A stretch of 64,000 nt of DNA from Polyodon spathula (lineage: Eukaryota > Chordata > Actinopteri > Acipenseriformes > Polyodontidae): positions 14,303,547 to 14,367,546 of the forward strand of contig NC_054545.1 in assembly GCF_017654505.1 (NCBI RefSeq), in the 5' to 3' direction. A model generated the notes under the pieces. The model was not told the origin of the DNA. It saw only the letters and a list, made by a program, of their open reading frames with translations, and did no database searches. The position numbers and the translations under genes are program-made. Positions within the stretch are counted from its first letter, which is position 1, and each line of letters begins with the position of its first letter. Positions 48,077 through 60,449 of the stretch are shown one piece after another.

Positions 48077-51000
48077 AAGACAACTTTCCACTCACTCTCC
48101 CATAAGAAAATTTTAAGTATTGTACCCGTTACTTGGACAGAGATATACAAATATTAAAGGAGTCAGTGCCTCTATCAGCCATGGAGCAGATGTTTAGACA
48201 CTATGGACCAGTTTCTGTCTTGCTGTGTCACGTTTAAGAATAGCTGCTTTTAAAAGAGTAACAGAACATCATCTGGCCCTATTTGCAAAGATTTAATTCA
48301 AAACATATTTAAATAACGTCTGTTTTCAAGGATTCGATTTTTTTATAAAACTGTTGGTACTCACTGTTGCATCAGAGTCTAACAGATGCCAGGAAAGTGA
48401 CGGTATGACTTTGCAAATCCAGCCCTCTCACAACAGTATGCTTGTTTGAGCTTACTCCTACACCACTCTCATAATTCACATACTGTGCAGCATTGCTGCG
48501 GGGGCCTCAGTATTGATGGTTCCATTGTCAGTTTGTGGAAATACTCAACACAGAATCACTAGCAGTGGAAGCGTATTCAAGTTTAAGATTATCATTCTAG
48601 ATACAGATTTTTTTTTTTTACGTCAGTAACCAGACTCAGTGTTCTATCCATCAAGGGAATATGGCATCATCTGAAATGAGTAACACTGTAACACTTTGTG
48701 CAGCATTTGTATTTATTTATTCATTTAAAATTGTAGTCCTGTAGCTTGTGTTGATGAGGATCCCTGTAAGGTGCAACAAGAAGGCATTCACATGTTCGAT
48801 TCATTAAAAAATATTTTGTTGAAAACCAAAAAAAAAAAAACTTTGCAATTTTAAAATATAGGCCCTTGAATCATTCTCGTTTTTAACTGATTCCTGAAGA
48901 CTGATGCTATCCTCAAATGTAGAGTTCCTGAATAGCAAGGAATTATTTTGAATAATTACAGTCATTAAACTAGGCTATAAATACCCTGGTCGTGTTTGTT
49001 TTGATTCAAAGGTATGTATGTATTATTATATTGAAGCAGTAAAGTGATACATGGTAATTAATTATTAAATGACCTTTAAACAATTACTCTATTTAAAAAA
49101 CAATTGCTTCTGTCATAAATGCTGACCTAGTCATACAACCCTTGTATTAAAAGGGCTGTTAGATAAACTATAAACACCAACAACAACGGTAACATATTGG
49201 TGAGACGCGGGACTGGGTGCTGCTCCACACCTGTAGTGAAAAAAATAAATAAACAAAAAATAAAGTCAAAAGAAAGAAATCATGAAGCGGGGGCCAAGGC
49301 TTACATTAGTTACCGGCGAGTTACCAAATTGATTTTAAACTTAAAGGTCCTTTATGGACTAAGGCCCCCTATGTCCAAGAACTACTAACTGTATATTCCT
49401 ATTGATTCTTTTCTTTGAGATCAGACAATGCCGAACTTCTGTTGTTTCAAAAAATTGTCTTAAATCAATTGGAGCCAGTTGACAATTCCAGTTGACAATT
49501 AGGCAGTTTAATTTTAAATTGAAAACATTTTTTTTAATGTGCCTTAGTCGTAGCTGGAGGGTATTGTACATATGAGCTCTCTTGTTTTGTTTTTAATTTT
49601 GTACAGTGCTCTGGGATGCTCGGGTGTGAATGGCTCTATATAAAAATACATTTGTATAGTATTCATTTTGAAACCCTCACCGCGGAGTGTACAGCCCTAA
49701 ACCAAAACAAAGCAAACCCCAGGAACTGAACCCTCCCTAATTTTACAAGTCCATCGAACACCTCCAACTGGTCACAGATAGCTCCATGAGCCAGAAAAAA
49801 ACTAGGCCTGAACTGCAGGTACCAGAATGACCAACCACCCTTCAAATTAATCAACCCACCAAGAACTGCTACAATATTAGAATGCAAAATTATGTTCAGT
49901 TTGGTTATGTACAGTATATGTGTATGTTATAACTTTCAATAAATGTCAACCATAACCACTTAAAATAAAAATACAAAAACAGTATAAAATCTACATTAAA
50001 TGGCGTATGAAATCCCTATCTTAGTACTTCTGCTGTCTTTTCCTTAGCTGCTTAGCTCTTGATGGTGGAAATGTAAAGATAGGTTTGTGGTATTCAAATA
50101 GCTCAGGCCAGATAAGATGAGATCTCTTAATACAGAACATATTTAATCATATTTAATTTCTTAGCTGTGCCATACAGCCTATACTGATGCCCAAGCAATT
50201 TTAACTGGTCACTTGTGAGATCTAATGTAATCAAAGTATTACGATGCTGTAGGACTAGTGGTATGGAGTAAGACATGTAGAAATTGCATAATACAGTAAA
50301 ACAAACTGGCAGCTTCTGTGAAGGCACTGCACTGTTGAGCTGGTACAGTAAATAAGTATGAAACACATATTATCCGATTGCATCTCCGGATTGCAAGTCA
50401 GGTAAAACAGCATCTTGACTTTACAAAAATCATATGCAATCTTTTCACTGGATTGAATGCTTAATGGATCCTGCCCTTAGACCTGCACACAGAGGATAAA
50501 TACAGGAGTGACTGGACTGATAGTTAAAACGAAAGATCTTCATAGCATCGTATCTTGTAGTTCACACTCTGATATACACCCTGAGCCTTACTTAGAGAGA
50601 TTTACGAACAAACCCAGTGTGCTCTATTCAATTATTTAAGGACATTTCTAATTAAATGATTGAAGAGGTGCAGCATGCTAGTGGGATTAGCTGTTGCTAT
50701 ACACCTACAGTTGGTTTCACAAACCCTGATTATCACTAATAGTGGACTGTTTTACTTAAATTAACAGATTATCCAAGATTAGTGATGAGGGGCTGAAAAG
50801 CCAGCCATTAGAGTCAAGTCACACATTCAGTGTCCAGCTTTCTAACCTGTACATACCATAATCTATTTTTTTACAGTATAATGCACTGAATGACTGAACA
50901 CTTAAAACAATGAGGTAGAAACATGTATAAAGATTTCATTCATCTTTCCCATTAAGAAAAAATACTTTTTTTGCAATCAAAAGAGCTGTCAATAATAATG

Positions 51001-51881
51001 TCCATTGAAGACAAACGATAATACAGTTTTAGGTATTACTTCTGTGTTTTCAATACATAAATGAATCTTCTGCATGTACTGTATATCTAATCCCATAGTG
51101 ATACAGAATGCAATGCGCTGTATAATAAACCTCTGGTATATGGCCTTAGGCTCACATCACATTTCTTCCCCAGAGTAACAGTCCTGCCTATATCCTGATA
51201 TTGTTTGCTGACCTTCCGCTGTTCTCTTTGAATTCTTAGATGAATTGTGACTCATATAAATGTGAGGCCTGAAGAGATTGTTCTATAACTTTAGTTCTAA
51301 AAGGTCACCAACACAAACTTATCGCAGAATCCTTCTGTCGACCTGCTGAATTAAACCCAATCCAACTCAAACTGGCTGTTCCCAGAAATGCTCTAGTCTG
51401 CAGAGCCAAGTATGCAAATGTTGAAATGAGATTCATTCCATATTTATGTCTAAGCAAAGCACCCTGTGGCATTCAAAGCAACAGACGCCTAAACTGCTTC
51501 TGACTACAGTCTACATAAGAAAAGTGTGAAATGCCTCCTGTTTGCACTAATTGACCCTGGAAGGAATGCTGAAGAATTTGAAATATTTGTTTTTGTGTCA
51601 GCAACAGCTTAGGCCAATCAATAAAACTGCTGCTATGCACTCCGAGGAGTACAACAAATCAATAAACGATAAAAACAGATGAGCACTGTTTACTTTCCAT
51701 CTCATACTGCCAGAGGGATGTTCTCGTTCATCTCAAAGACTTGCGTAATTCTTTTGAAATGTGTTTATTTCGAATAAGGATGTGGGACACTATTTGTGCT
51801 GTCACTAAATGCTGCCACTACTACTGTATGTGCTGTCAATACCTTTCAGAAAATGTGTCAGCAGACCTTTCTACTACTACT

Positions 51882-51932
<51 letters not shown>

Positions 51933-53355
51933 CTCTATCTTGCTGTGCTTCACATATATTCTTTCCTTCTCTTCCCTCGTCCCCCTGTGGTGTTACCGGT
52001 GGACTTTTCAGTCTTTTACTGCTTTTAGTGGTCTTCTCAAAACCCACTTATTCAATCTTTATTTGTAAATTCCTTATTTATATATCTTTTTGTATTTTCT
52101 TTATGTATAATTATTTTGTATATATTGCTAATATGTGTTTGTTTTGCATTTTATTCCCTGTCATTTATATACTTTTATATTTTGTTTAATTTCTGTAAGT
52201 CGCTTTGGATAAATGCGTCTGCTAAATAATTAAATAATAAATAATAATTCAATAATAATATCTGGCACTGTATTTCGCACTCACATGAGAGGGCCCATCA
52301 TGGATCCTGCCCCCAAAGGTTTTAATAACATAGAGCACCGTTAATAAATCATGAACCCGTGGGAAAGATCAACTGAGTAATCATATAACATAACCTGATG
52401 GTTAAAATACAGTGTGTGGGGATGCTATTGTAGTTACTGGAATTTAGATAAATGGTTTGACGATAAGTCTTTAATGATTTTCATTATATGTGCTCTAGGT
52501 TTTTTGACTAATGACTCTGACCATAAATATCACTTTGAAATAGAAATATAAAAGGTGCTTGTTTTTAACACACATGTTTCACCATCCACAAATATAAACC
52601 CTTAATCATAAGATCTTTTTAAGTAATACTAAAATAAATCAATATTTGTTTTAATTGTCATTTAGGTTTTAGAGGTAGTGGTAAAATTAATTAATTAATC
52701 AATAAGAAGCTCATTTATTTAAGTATCCTATCCAGCATTCTTTGAGGGGTTGTTAGGAGCAGGTTTGACATACACAGTACAGATCATCAGATCATATAAC
52801 GAGATAGCCACAGGTTAAGAATGGTCAAGACAGGCTAGCAGGCTAGTTTACATATGATGTCTTCTATGTTACAGAGCAGTAGATCAGAAAACATAAAACC
52901 AACACAGGACTCTATTAATAAGTCACACACATAAGACACAATTACAGTTAGAAATTAACAATTAACAGCCATTTGCCCTCCAGCAGGCTTGTTTGTAAAG
53001 CCAGGAGAAGCAGATTTCAGAGCAATTCTGAAGGCTGTCAAAATAGTTACTATAGATCATGAAGCCATTGTAATTGGGAATCCTGGCAAACTCAGCCAGT
53101 AGAGAGGAGTTCTCCAGTGGCAATTTTGATACCTTTGCACCAAATGACTTTAGATAAGCCTCATTGTCTTACTTCGCAGTCGTAAAGCAGGTGCAGTTGC
53201 CCATCAATCCACTCTTCAATATCCAGCCTCCTCTGCAGGTCCTTGCGGTTGTATTTGACCGTCAACTTGCCCAGTTTGCGCTGGGAGGTCTCCTCTTCCA
53301 CCTTCTCGGAGGTCTGGAACAGAACCCGGGGCTGAGTACTGGCGTTTGCTGCCAT
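40376..53355 (-). CDS. ppp1r14d: PPP1R14-family protein phosphatase 1 inhibitor, probably ppp1r14d
   Basis: PPP1R14 proteins (CPI-17, PHI-1, KEPI, GBPI) inhibit the PP1 catalytic subunit, strongly when a conserved threonine is phosphorylated by PKC or ROCK. Four exons with GT-AG sites, all in phase 0: 53355-53173, 43266-43186, 41736-41704 and 40444-40376; 121 codons with TGA at 40376-40378. The core KLTVKYNRKDLQRRLDIEEW carries the regulatory Thr32 in the LTVKY context. Exon 2 gives PELEIDIDDLIELPGEEQRA, exon 3 ELLQECSKPKE, and the end is LLYRIKGVRKMSASQRK, matching the family's C-terminal helix. Family assignment is firm. The D paralogue is chosen because human PPP1R14D is the neighbour of ZFYVE19 and because of the PELEID...EEQ resemblance. 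It encodes a cytosolic protein with no membrane segment. Intron 1 is about 9.9 kb. No lesion was seen. Confidence 0.9.
41345..41665 (+). repeat. direct repeat, copy 1 (ppp1r14d intron 3)
   Basis: Matches 42650-42912 in the same orientation. Shared blocks include ACAAGTTCAAAT, TTCATGCAGAG, TGTATTTATTCATGCTTA and CATAACAAGTTTATCACAAT followed by AAAAAGCAATCCAGT. This copy contains a 22-base poly-A and ends just before exon 3. Confidence 0.85.
42650..42912 (+). repeat. direct repeat, copy 2 (ppp1r14d intron 2)
   Basis: Second copy of the 41345-41665 segment, about 1.3 kb away, diverged by substitutions and small indels. Either a local tandem duplication or two copies of an unnamed dispersed repeat. 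Confidence 0.8.
44632..44950 (+). mobile_element. tRNA-derived SINE, family 2, copy 1
   Basis: An A-box-like GTGGCGCATCCAG and a B-box-like GGTTGGAATCC lie about 35 bases apart, followed by a GC-rich body with CAATTGGCC, GAGCACTGCCCGGGTAGGG, CTAGCGACCCCTGTGGCT and GGGCGCCT. The same body recurs at 54745-55145. It lies in ppp1r14d intron 1. Confidence 0.75.
45000..47550. other. ppp1r14d intron 1, anonymous part
   Basis: No exon or element with defined ends was recognised. The stretch 44960-45130 follows the SINE directly and may be part of another old repeat. Confidence 0.4.
47555..47960 (-). mobile_element. LTR-like repeat on the minus strand
   Basis: In minus-strand order it has GGTATAAAAGAGGAAC (TATA box, near 47800), about 170 bases with alternating GTGT/AGAG, then GAATAAAACCATTC (near 47625) and a GT-rich tail ending near the sequence AACACTAC. 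Promoter followed by polyadenylation signal at this spacing is typical of a solo LTR. No partner copy lies in the window and the ends are not fixed. Confidence 0.45.
48037..48078. repeat. (GA)n microsatellite
   Basis: About 40 bases of GA dinucleotide with one GAAA interruption, in ppp1r14d intron 1. Confidence 0.9.
49300..49660 (+). mobile_element. L2-type LINE 3' fragment
   Basis: The plus strand reads, with frame breaks, KVLYGLRPPYVQELLTVYS then SLRSDNAELLLF, recalling the ALNGLAPSYLSDLL...SLRSSD block near the reverse-transcriptase C-terminus of L2/Rex-type LINEs. It ends with GTGCTCTGGGATGCTCGGGTG and CTATATAAAAATACA, the usual 3' tail. It is short and non-functional. Confidence 0.65.
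51882..51932. repeat. (AAT)n microsatellite
   Basis: About 17 near-perfect AAT units immediately before an L2 fragment, in ppp1r14d intron 1. Confidence 0.95.
51950..52245 (+). mobile_element. L2 LINE 3' end
   Basis: The plus strand ends an open frame with FSGLLKTHLFNLYL, the conserved C-terminus of L2 ORF2, followed about 150 bases later by CTGTAAGTCGCTTTGGATAA and TGCGTCTGCTAAAT, the canonical L2 3' tail. It is a 5'-truncated copy. Confidence 0.85.
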
Positions 53356-53390
53356 TCCTTCCTGAACCTCAGGGAAACAAGTGGAGGAAT

Positions 53391-53479
<89 letters not shown>
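53391..53479. repeat. (CT)n tract just upstream of ppp1r14d
   Basis: Nearly 90 bases of CT (GA on the gene strand), ending 36 bases before the ppp1r14d start codon, so it lies in the 5' leader or core promoter. Confidence 0.95.
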
Positions 53480-53480
<1 letters not shown>

Positions 53481-53552
53481 GTCTTACTCCCTGTTCTCGC
53501 TGTGGAGGGATGTAATAAAAGCTGCCTGTGTCTGTGTGCGTGACTCTGTGTT

Positions 53553-53575
53553 AGTTTGTGCGTGTGTGTGTGTGT

Positions 53576-53611
<36 letters not shown>
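53553..53611. repeat. (GT)n-(GA)n compound microsatellite
   Basis: A short GT run passes into about 40 bases of GA. With the CT tract 75 bases away, opposite-strand purine tracts flank the presumed ppp1r14d promoter. Confidence 0.9.
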
Positions 53612-53618
<7 letters not shown>

Positions 53619-54744
53619 CAAAGGGCAAGCACGAAGCTTTAGTGTTTCAAGAGGGTGTGTGGAAAAGATATGCAACTGTACTAGAAGAGGCAGAATGTAC
53701 TGCTAGAATGATAGATTTAATATCAGGTTGTAAGGTATTTGACAAATGGAATGTCCTTGTCATTGACTTCTATTGGAATATCAAATCCTTATCGATATAA
53801 ATTACATAGTTGATTGTACTTGACAGCACAGCACAACAGCCTGTCACCAAATGACTGATGCGGTTGAAGTCAGATTCAAAGTGGAAGAAGCACATAACTG
53901 ACTTATTGATTGCAATCCAGGACATTAAAGAAAATAAACCAAACCAATACAGATACAGATACATTAGCTATAACTAGAGGAGATATCAAGTGTACTTGGA
54001 GAAAAGCATCTGTCATAATAATAAGAAAAAACTTCACTGATTTGATCCACTTTTAAAAGATTTCTATGACATCCCCCATTTATCTTTTCTTTGTTTGTTT
54101 CCCATTTGAATGAAAACAGTTTATTCATTAAGGTAGACACAGAGAACTCTGGGTTTGTGTATTAGTTTAAGAAAACTGTCAATTGCTAATTCTCCTCAAT
54201 TGGTAATGCTTTATTTAAATTTGATACAATATACCACTCATAACACCTTCATAATCGCACAGGCTACATAAATAATCACTTTGAAAACTGACAGAATTCA
54301 ACTGGAAACTATGTTGTGTTTCTGAAAGGAGGATCTTCCCTCTAATCATACGTAATCAAACTGTTCCTATAAATAGCTCTCTTGCCTGTGTCGCCTTGTC
54401 GTTTCTTTGTTTGGTCCTCCTCCCCATCCTCCACCGTGCAGCATGCCTGGTCCAGGGGGAATGTGGCCCAGTGCCACTTGTCCTGCCCACTGTTCCAATG
54501 GACAAGGCCATGGGCCAAAATGTATATTACATTCTTCATGGGCATGGCTCTGTCAAATGCAATAAAGAATTGTCAATTCAAATCATTGGTGGATATCGCC
54601 TTTCTGAAAACATGTTTTTTTAAGCACTTCTTACAAACCAAAATATAGAGATTGCACATTTTGGGTGTATAGAGAGTGCATTTGGGTTGACTGGTAGCCA
54701 TCAACACATTAAAATTCTTGCAATCTATTCAATAATATATAATT

Positions 54745-55145
54745 GTAGGATGCGCCCTAAAGCTTGGAGATCATCGGTTTGAATCCAAGCTATGCCACTG
54801 CCGACCAATTGGCCAAGTGCTGCCCAGACAAGGTAGGGGTTAGGTCGGCTGGGGAGTCCTTGGCTCACCACACTCTAGCGACCCCTGTGGCTGGCCGGGC
54901 GCCTGCAGGCCGGCCTGTATGCCTGTATGTAAAATAGTGTGGTCCTCCGATGCTGTAAGTTCTGGATATGGCTGCACGGCGGGCTTGCTGAATGAAAAAA
55001 GCAGACGGCTGACGGCACTTGTTTCGGAGGACGCAAGGGCTTACTTTCGTCTCTCCTGAGTTAGTTCGGGGGTTGAAGCGGTAAGCCAGGTTAAATAATA
55101 ACTGGACATTCCAAAATTGGGAGAAAATTGGAAAATGAATAAAAA
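54745..55145 (+). mobile_element. tRNA-derived SINE, family 2, copy 2
   Basis: The B box GGTTTGAATCC near 54776 is followed by the same body as 44632-44950 (CCAATTGGCCAAGTGCTGCCC, CTAGCGACCCCTGTGGCT, GGGCGCCTGCAG). A longer tail then contains GCTTGCTGAATG, GTTTCGGAGGACGCA and an A/T-rich end AAAATTGGGAGAAAATTGG. The head is truncated relative to copy 1. Confidence 0.75.
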
Positions 55146-55199
55146 TAATTGTTCAAAATATATATAATGCATAACTTTTGTACGGTGTTCAAATAATGC

Positions 55200-57082
55200 G
55201 TTATCAGTCAATTAAATTGTTAATACTACCATAGTTTAATTGCTAAAAGGTTGATAATTAATTGCAGTAAGCAATGGCATTTGAATGATGATCTGTAGGT
55301 ATCATTGAAATAACTTTTCTTAACATGATAATATAGATTTTAATAAAGAACAATGGGTGTGTAATGTGTTTACGACTTGGTCATTAGCCCTTTTAGGACC
55401 CATAAAAAACATGGTTTAAAATATTTATACCCTGCATGTCCACTCATAAAACTTAAAGAGTCACCTTGTCAGGAGCAATTTCTAATATAATAATGCACAA
55501 GGGAAAACTCATATACAGGAAAACAGACAAAGACGGAGTGACAGGTATTTATTACCACAGGTAGACCAGGGCTTATCAGGTGACATCCTTCTGAAATATT
55601 TAAAAACTGTTTTTAAAACGGTGTGTGACACTGCATTTATTTGGTGTCTGGGTGGTTAACATGTCAGCCTGTGCCCATTCACAAACAAAAACATTTTTAA
55701 CCCAATGTTTTACTCTGAATTACCCAAGCAGAATCCTTAACAAACAGTTTTTACCAATACCAAGAAAATGTAACACCTTATATGGTTGCACATATGCTAC
55801 AGTACCATGGTTCTGCAATGGATTACCAGTTTGAAGTGGTTTGTACAATTGTGATGCCCTTCATATGTGAAAATGTTACTGCTGTGGTACCATTTTTGCT
55901 GCCATTGTTTGCCCCTTTGTACCGAACCCATGCTTTGGCAGTAGTGTAGTTCATCATAATAGACATTGTTCAGTTAATTATACACCATTGTAGCAGGTAG
56001 CCTGGGATCTAGCTCAGAATAATCAGAATAATCAATTTTACCAAAATCTTTAGGAAGTCTTGGAATTTCCAGCCTACAGATTGCATCTGATATGTAATGC
56101 AATGTGACTCTGAAATCCCACTAAGTATCAATAAACAAGTAAGCAAGGAGCAGCGTTATCAGCAATACACTCATTTGGCATGAAGCTTAATGGCATTGTA
56201 TTGAGGTTTAATGTCCTCTGATGAGACTGGAAGTGAACTAATGGATCGAACATGCTCAGAGGTGCTATACAGAGTTGATGCATGACCTGTGGATACTGGT
56301 AGCTATGTAAACTTCCTGCTCAAGAGCAATTGAGGTCTGCCTGTCAGCAGCCAATTCACATTTTATTAGGCTTTAAAAGCTATGTTCAAGGTTATCATAA
56401 ACCTACAGAAGGCCAGTGCCAACTTGTTTGAAATAACTTTCAATATTATTCAAAATAGCATTACAAAAGTTGGTTTTGAGGTCAATGAACAAATAACAAA
56501 TACATTAAAAAAACAGGCTTACCCATTAACCAATAGCATTGGTTGGATAAAGACCACAGTGGTCACATAAGGGTTAAAGGGTTATTTGGACAATACAATT
56601 TGAATTCAGCTGACAACAATGGGACTTTTTTTTCTGTTACTTAATACAGATCTATGGTAGCTATCATGTGATGAGTGAAGCGAAGGCAGGAGTGATTGTG
56701 TCTTTTAGATGGGCCTTATTTAAAGGGCCAGTGGCTGTGAGGTTTAAAATAGGCCTCTAATCCCTGTTGGAAACTGCTTGCTCCAACAAATAATTAAACT
56801 GGCCCTGTCTATACTAAATCCTTCTGACTGCTTTGAAATTGGTTCGATCCTGGTTTAAGCTTACTGCTCAACTTCTTGTGTCGGTTAGTTTATTCAAATC
56901 AAAACAATTACACTTTTTAAACACTGGAATGTAGCCAACCTTGTGACCATTATATCTGTATTTATTTTAAAGGTTTTTTTTGGCAAATGAGATGGAACCA
57001 TTTCCACGCTTAAAACAAAACTACATTTGTGCCAAAACAAAATGAGAGAAATGCATGATAAAGGTAAAAGAGGTGAATATGA

Positions 57083-57117
<35 letters not shown>

Positions 57118-58599
57118 GACAATAGTATAATCATAAGAGAATCATCCCAGTTTAAATATAGTATGCACACCACTTTTAGAACTGGCAGCCTGTTTGGTAG
57201 TCTCAGCTCTGAGGACCCAGGATGACAAAGAATGTTGAAGACTTGAATCCAATAGTAGTGCACAAGGTTATACAAAGCTGCTATTAAAGTAAACAGACAG
57301 GACAACAAGGAGGGAGTCCCCTCTGCACTTGCACAACTCAACTGCAGTACTACCATTCCCTCCCTGTGTTAATGAGCTTGATCCATCTATCTAAACTGAA
57401 GGTTTTATTGATGAATTTTAAAGATACATTTCACTTTGTAGTTTAAAATTACACATATTTTGTTGTTGTCGTGTAATATTACCTGATACTTGATTATTTC
57501 TGTGCATATTGATGATATTTCTGGATTAATTGCACTTTGAATTGTGCTGCAACCTTTTGTATGAATATGCTGTGTGCGAAACTGTCCTACACCATGTCAC
57601 TCAATTACACATTTGTTTGTTTAGCAGCTAAGCTAGAAAGTTGAAAGCAAATTGCAGCAAGAATATTAATAATAACTGGCTTTCCTCGCTGTCATATATC
57701 TTTTGTATTTGGTCTTTGTCAGTTTGGTGCTTCAAAGGGTCACACCACTTTTTATACTTTTAGGCAGCCACAGTTCTGATAGACAGCATGAAAGATTCAC
57801 CTAATCTCCTAACAGAGCCCCTCATCCAGACCTGGTGTTCCGTCCTCCTCGTCCTCTCTAGTGAGACTGGCAACTGTGCCAAATTGGTGATTTTGTGATG
57901 TGGACAACTAGGGCCTGGGAGCTGAGACCACCAAACTCCTACCACACCTGAGCCAGAAACGTACTCAGCTGAAAGGCATGGAAGGCTGAAGGATTAGCCC
58001 CCTCAAATATTATTTTGAGGAAGATTAAATATTACAGGCATGGGCTTCCAGGGATCCCATTACACAAAACCTATTTTTCCTTTTACAGCGCACATTAATC
58101 ATCTGTAACCCTGCATTCGCCACGCCACACGCACAGGACCGTCTGTTACAAACACTGAATTATTGATCACCGTATCAGCTCGGCTTTCTGAATGAACAAG
58201 CTCATTCAGCCCTGTTTCTGCAGCCTGTGTTCCACACCACCAGCCAGCCTGAAAAGAGGAGAAATTAAATTTAGAAACAGCGTAGAGTACTCAGGCTGGG
58301 TCAGCTTTCTAACGCTATCCGAGGAGTACGAGCGTGTTGGATCTACTGGCATCTATTCCTGGCATTCACAGGTTTCATTCACCTGCCAGCTGTGTTTGAG
58401 CTGAACAATGAGACAATCTGTTCCGCCAATACCAAAACTTTGAATACTCATGTTAGCAATTCTCCTTTTACATTTATAAATTCTTCTAAGGATTGCTGTC
58501 TTTAGGAGCAACAATTGGTTGTTTTTTAATAATATTGTTACTATTGCAATTACAGTGTTTTTACTTTTTTCCCCCCCACCAGGTGTTTATTATTGCCTA

Positions 58600-58661
<62 letters not shown>

Positions 58662-58833
58662 CGTTTAATGTTACAAGATAAAATCAAATGACTTCTCCTA
58701 GACTATAACGGTAAACGACACAGATATTACACTTGCTCTATACTACGTGTGATTTAGAAAACAATTAAAGTGTTTGTTAATTTCACCTTACAGAAAATTA
58801 TATAGTTAATATATCACATTATAATATATATAT

Positions 58834-58867
<34 letters not shown>

Positions 58868-59660
58868 ATATGTAGAGAGAGAGAGATTGCAATATATTTA
58901 CAGTATATTTAACTCAAACTTGAATATAGTGAATATATTATTCAGAAGGATTTTACTGTATATTTAATCTGTGAGTAAATATACTGCAATCAATATAGCT
59001 ACAATAATACATGCGATTATTTTTCCACTATATTTATCAAGGTTACAGACTGAGATTGACACATTAGTGGCCAAAACAGTCAAACATTAAACCCAGCCAG
59101 TAATCAACTCCCCATTTTAATACTGTGCACTAACCAGTGAAATAACTTATTTTAGTTTCCTTAAAACTACCTTAAAACCCGTACAATCAGTTACCTGCAA
59201 TAATGCTTGAGATAAGTACAAGCTAGGGCTAGTACATCCACACCAAGTATAAAAAATGATCCCCTGTTAAAAAGCTCACTGCACTTTTAGAAAGATTAAC
59301 TCCCTCGGGTTCCCCTTTGTATTGATGCTTATGACTCTGCAAAAGTAGCAATGATACAGTTCATGGGAAAAGTGATAAATTATTCAGCGCTAATTTGAAT
59401 TGTTTTGTTGCAGGGTTGTTCAAGATGCCGTTAAAGTATATATGAGCACATCTAAATAAACGAGGCACGGTTATTTATTAAGGTGAAAAACTTGCTAAGT
59501 GTAAATGTCAAAAAAAGCGATTATAAAGTTCTGCTCGCTTGTCACATAAAATGGACAAAATCTTTTATAAGATTTGAAATTGTAAAATGTTATATGATGA
59601 AAGGCATTTCATGAACAAAGAAGAAAAAGCATATCTACAGTAGGTATCTTAGCATCACTA
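55200..59660. other. AT-rich DNA without a recognised gene
   Basis: It contains an (ATT)n tract (57083-57117) and two (TA)n tracts (58603-58660 and 58824-58867). The short open frames look like chance. A GC-richer stretch at 57760-58050 with a 61-codon minus-strand frame resembles nothing I know. Confidence 0.45.
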
Positions 59661-59669
59661 TACATACAA

Positions 59670-60434
59670 AAATGATGTACAACAGTGTGGCTAGCCGTGT
59701 ACAGGTGCAGGTGATCAATGAGACAGACAACGACAATCCAGGAGCAGTGGTGGTTTATTGTTTTTATGTCCAATTGCCCAAACAACAAAACAGCAGCAAA
59801 CAATAAACAATGATGATGAAAAAGCAATACAGCAGCGTGTATTGCTTTTTTGTAATCTCTGGGTTTGTCCCACAATAATACAAAGTCCTGTTTCCCTATA
59901 CACCCACACGAAACACAAACACAGACACCAGTCCAGTGTGTGCTTTTAGTTCTCATAGTGAAAATACAGATCAGTTGATACAAAGTGAAGTGATGTTGTC
60001 CGCGTTTAATGCTGTCCTTTCGCGACAGCTCCGGATCGTGTTAGCCATCCAAACAATAACAAACAGTAGATGCTTAAACGACAAAACAACAAACACTCAC
60101 AATATCCCAGCACAGTTCACCTTTCAGTTATATCCAGTTTTAACCATTCATAAAGGAACAGATCACCTCACTACGTCCCCTTTATATACTGTCAACCATG
60201 ACCCCTTGGTTAACGAGTGAACCTGCTCCTCCAATCAGCAGATGCCACACCGTTAACCTTCTGGGTCAATGATTTAGTGTACCGTAGCTCCATCCCCTTT
60301 CTAGACAGCCGACTTCCACCTAACCCTGGGAATGAACTGTCGGGCCATCCTCTCCAGGGCCATCCTGTTCCCTTTACACAGTGCCCTCACAGGTCGGGAA
60401 GGAGATCTAACACCAAGAATCATTCAAACAGACA
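59670..60434 (-). mobile_element. LTR-like repeat, copy 2
   Basis: Inverted partner of 11528-12300. On the minus strand it runs from TGTCTGTTTGAATGATTC through GTATATAAAGGGGACG (TATA box) to ACAATAAACCACC and GCCACACTGTTGTACA. It lacks about 25 bases that copy 1 has just after TGTCTGTTT. No coding sequence is attached. Confidence 0.6.
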
Positions 60435-60449
60435 CTAAAGAGTTAAGGA

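Noticed and set aside
53164..53577. Plus-strand frame with a long Ser-Leu run and its minus-strand Arg-Glu counterpart
   Set aside because: Both are translations of the CT/GA microsatellite next to ppp1r14d exon 1.
54382..54648. GC-richer open frame on the plus strand with a Pro-rich start
   Set aside because: No splice context or recognisable domain; both strands are open by composition.
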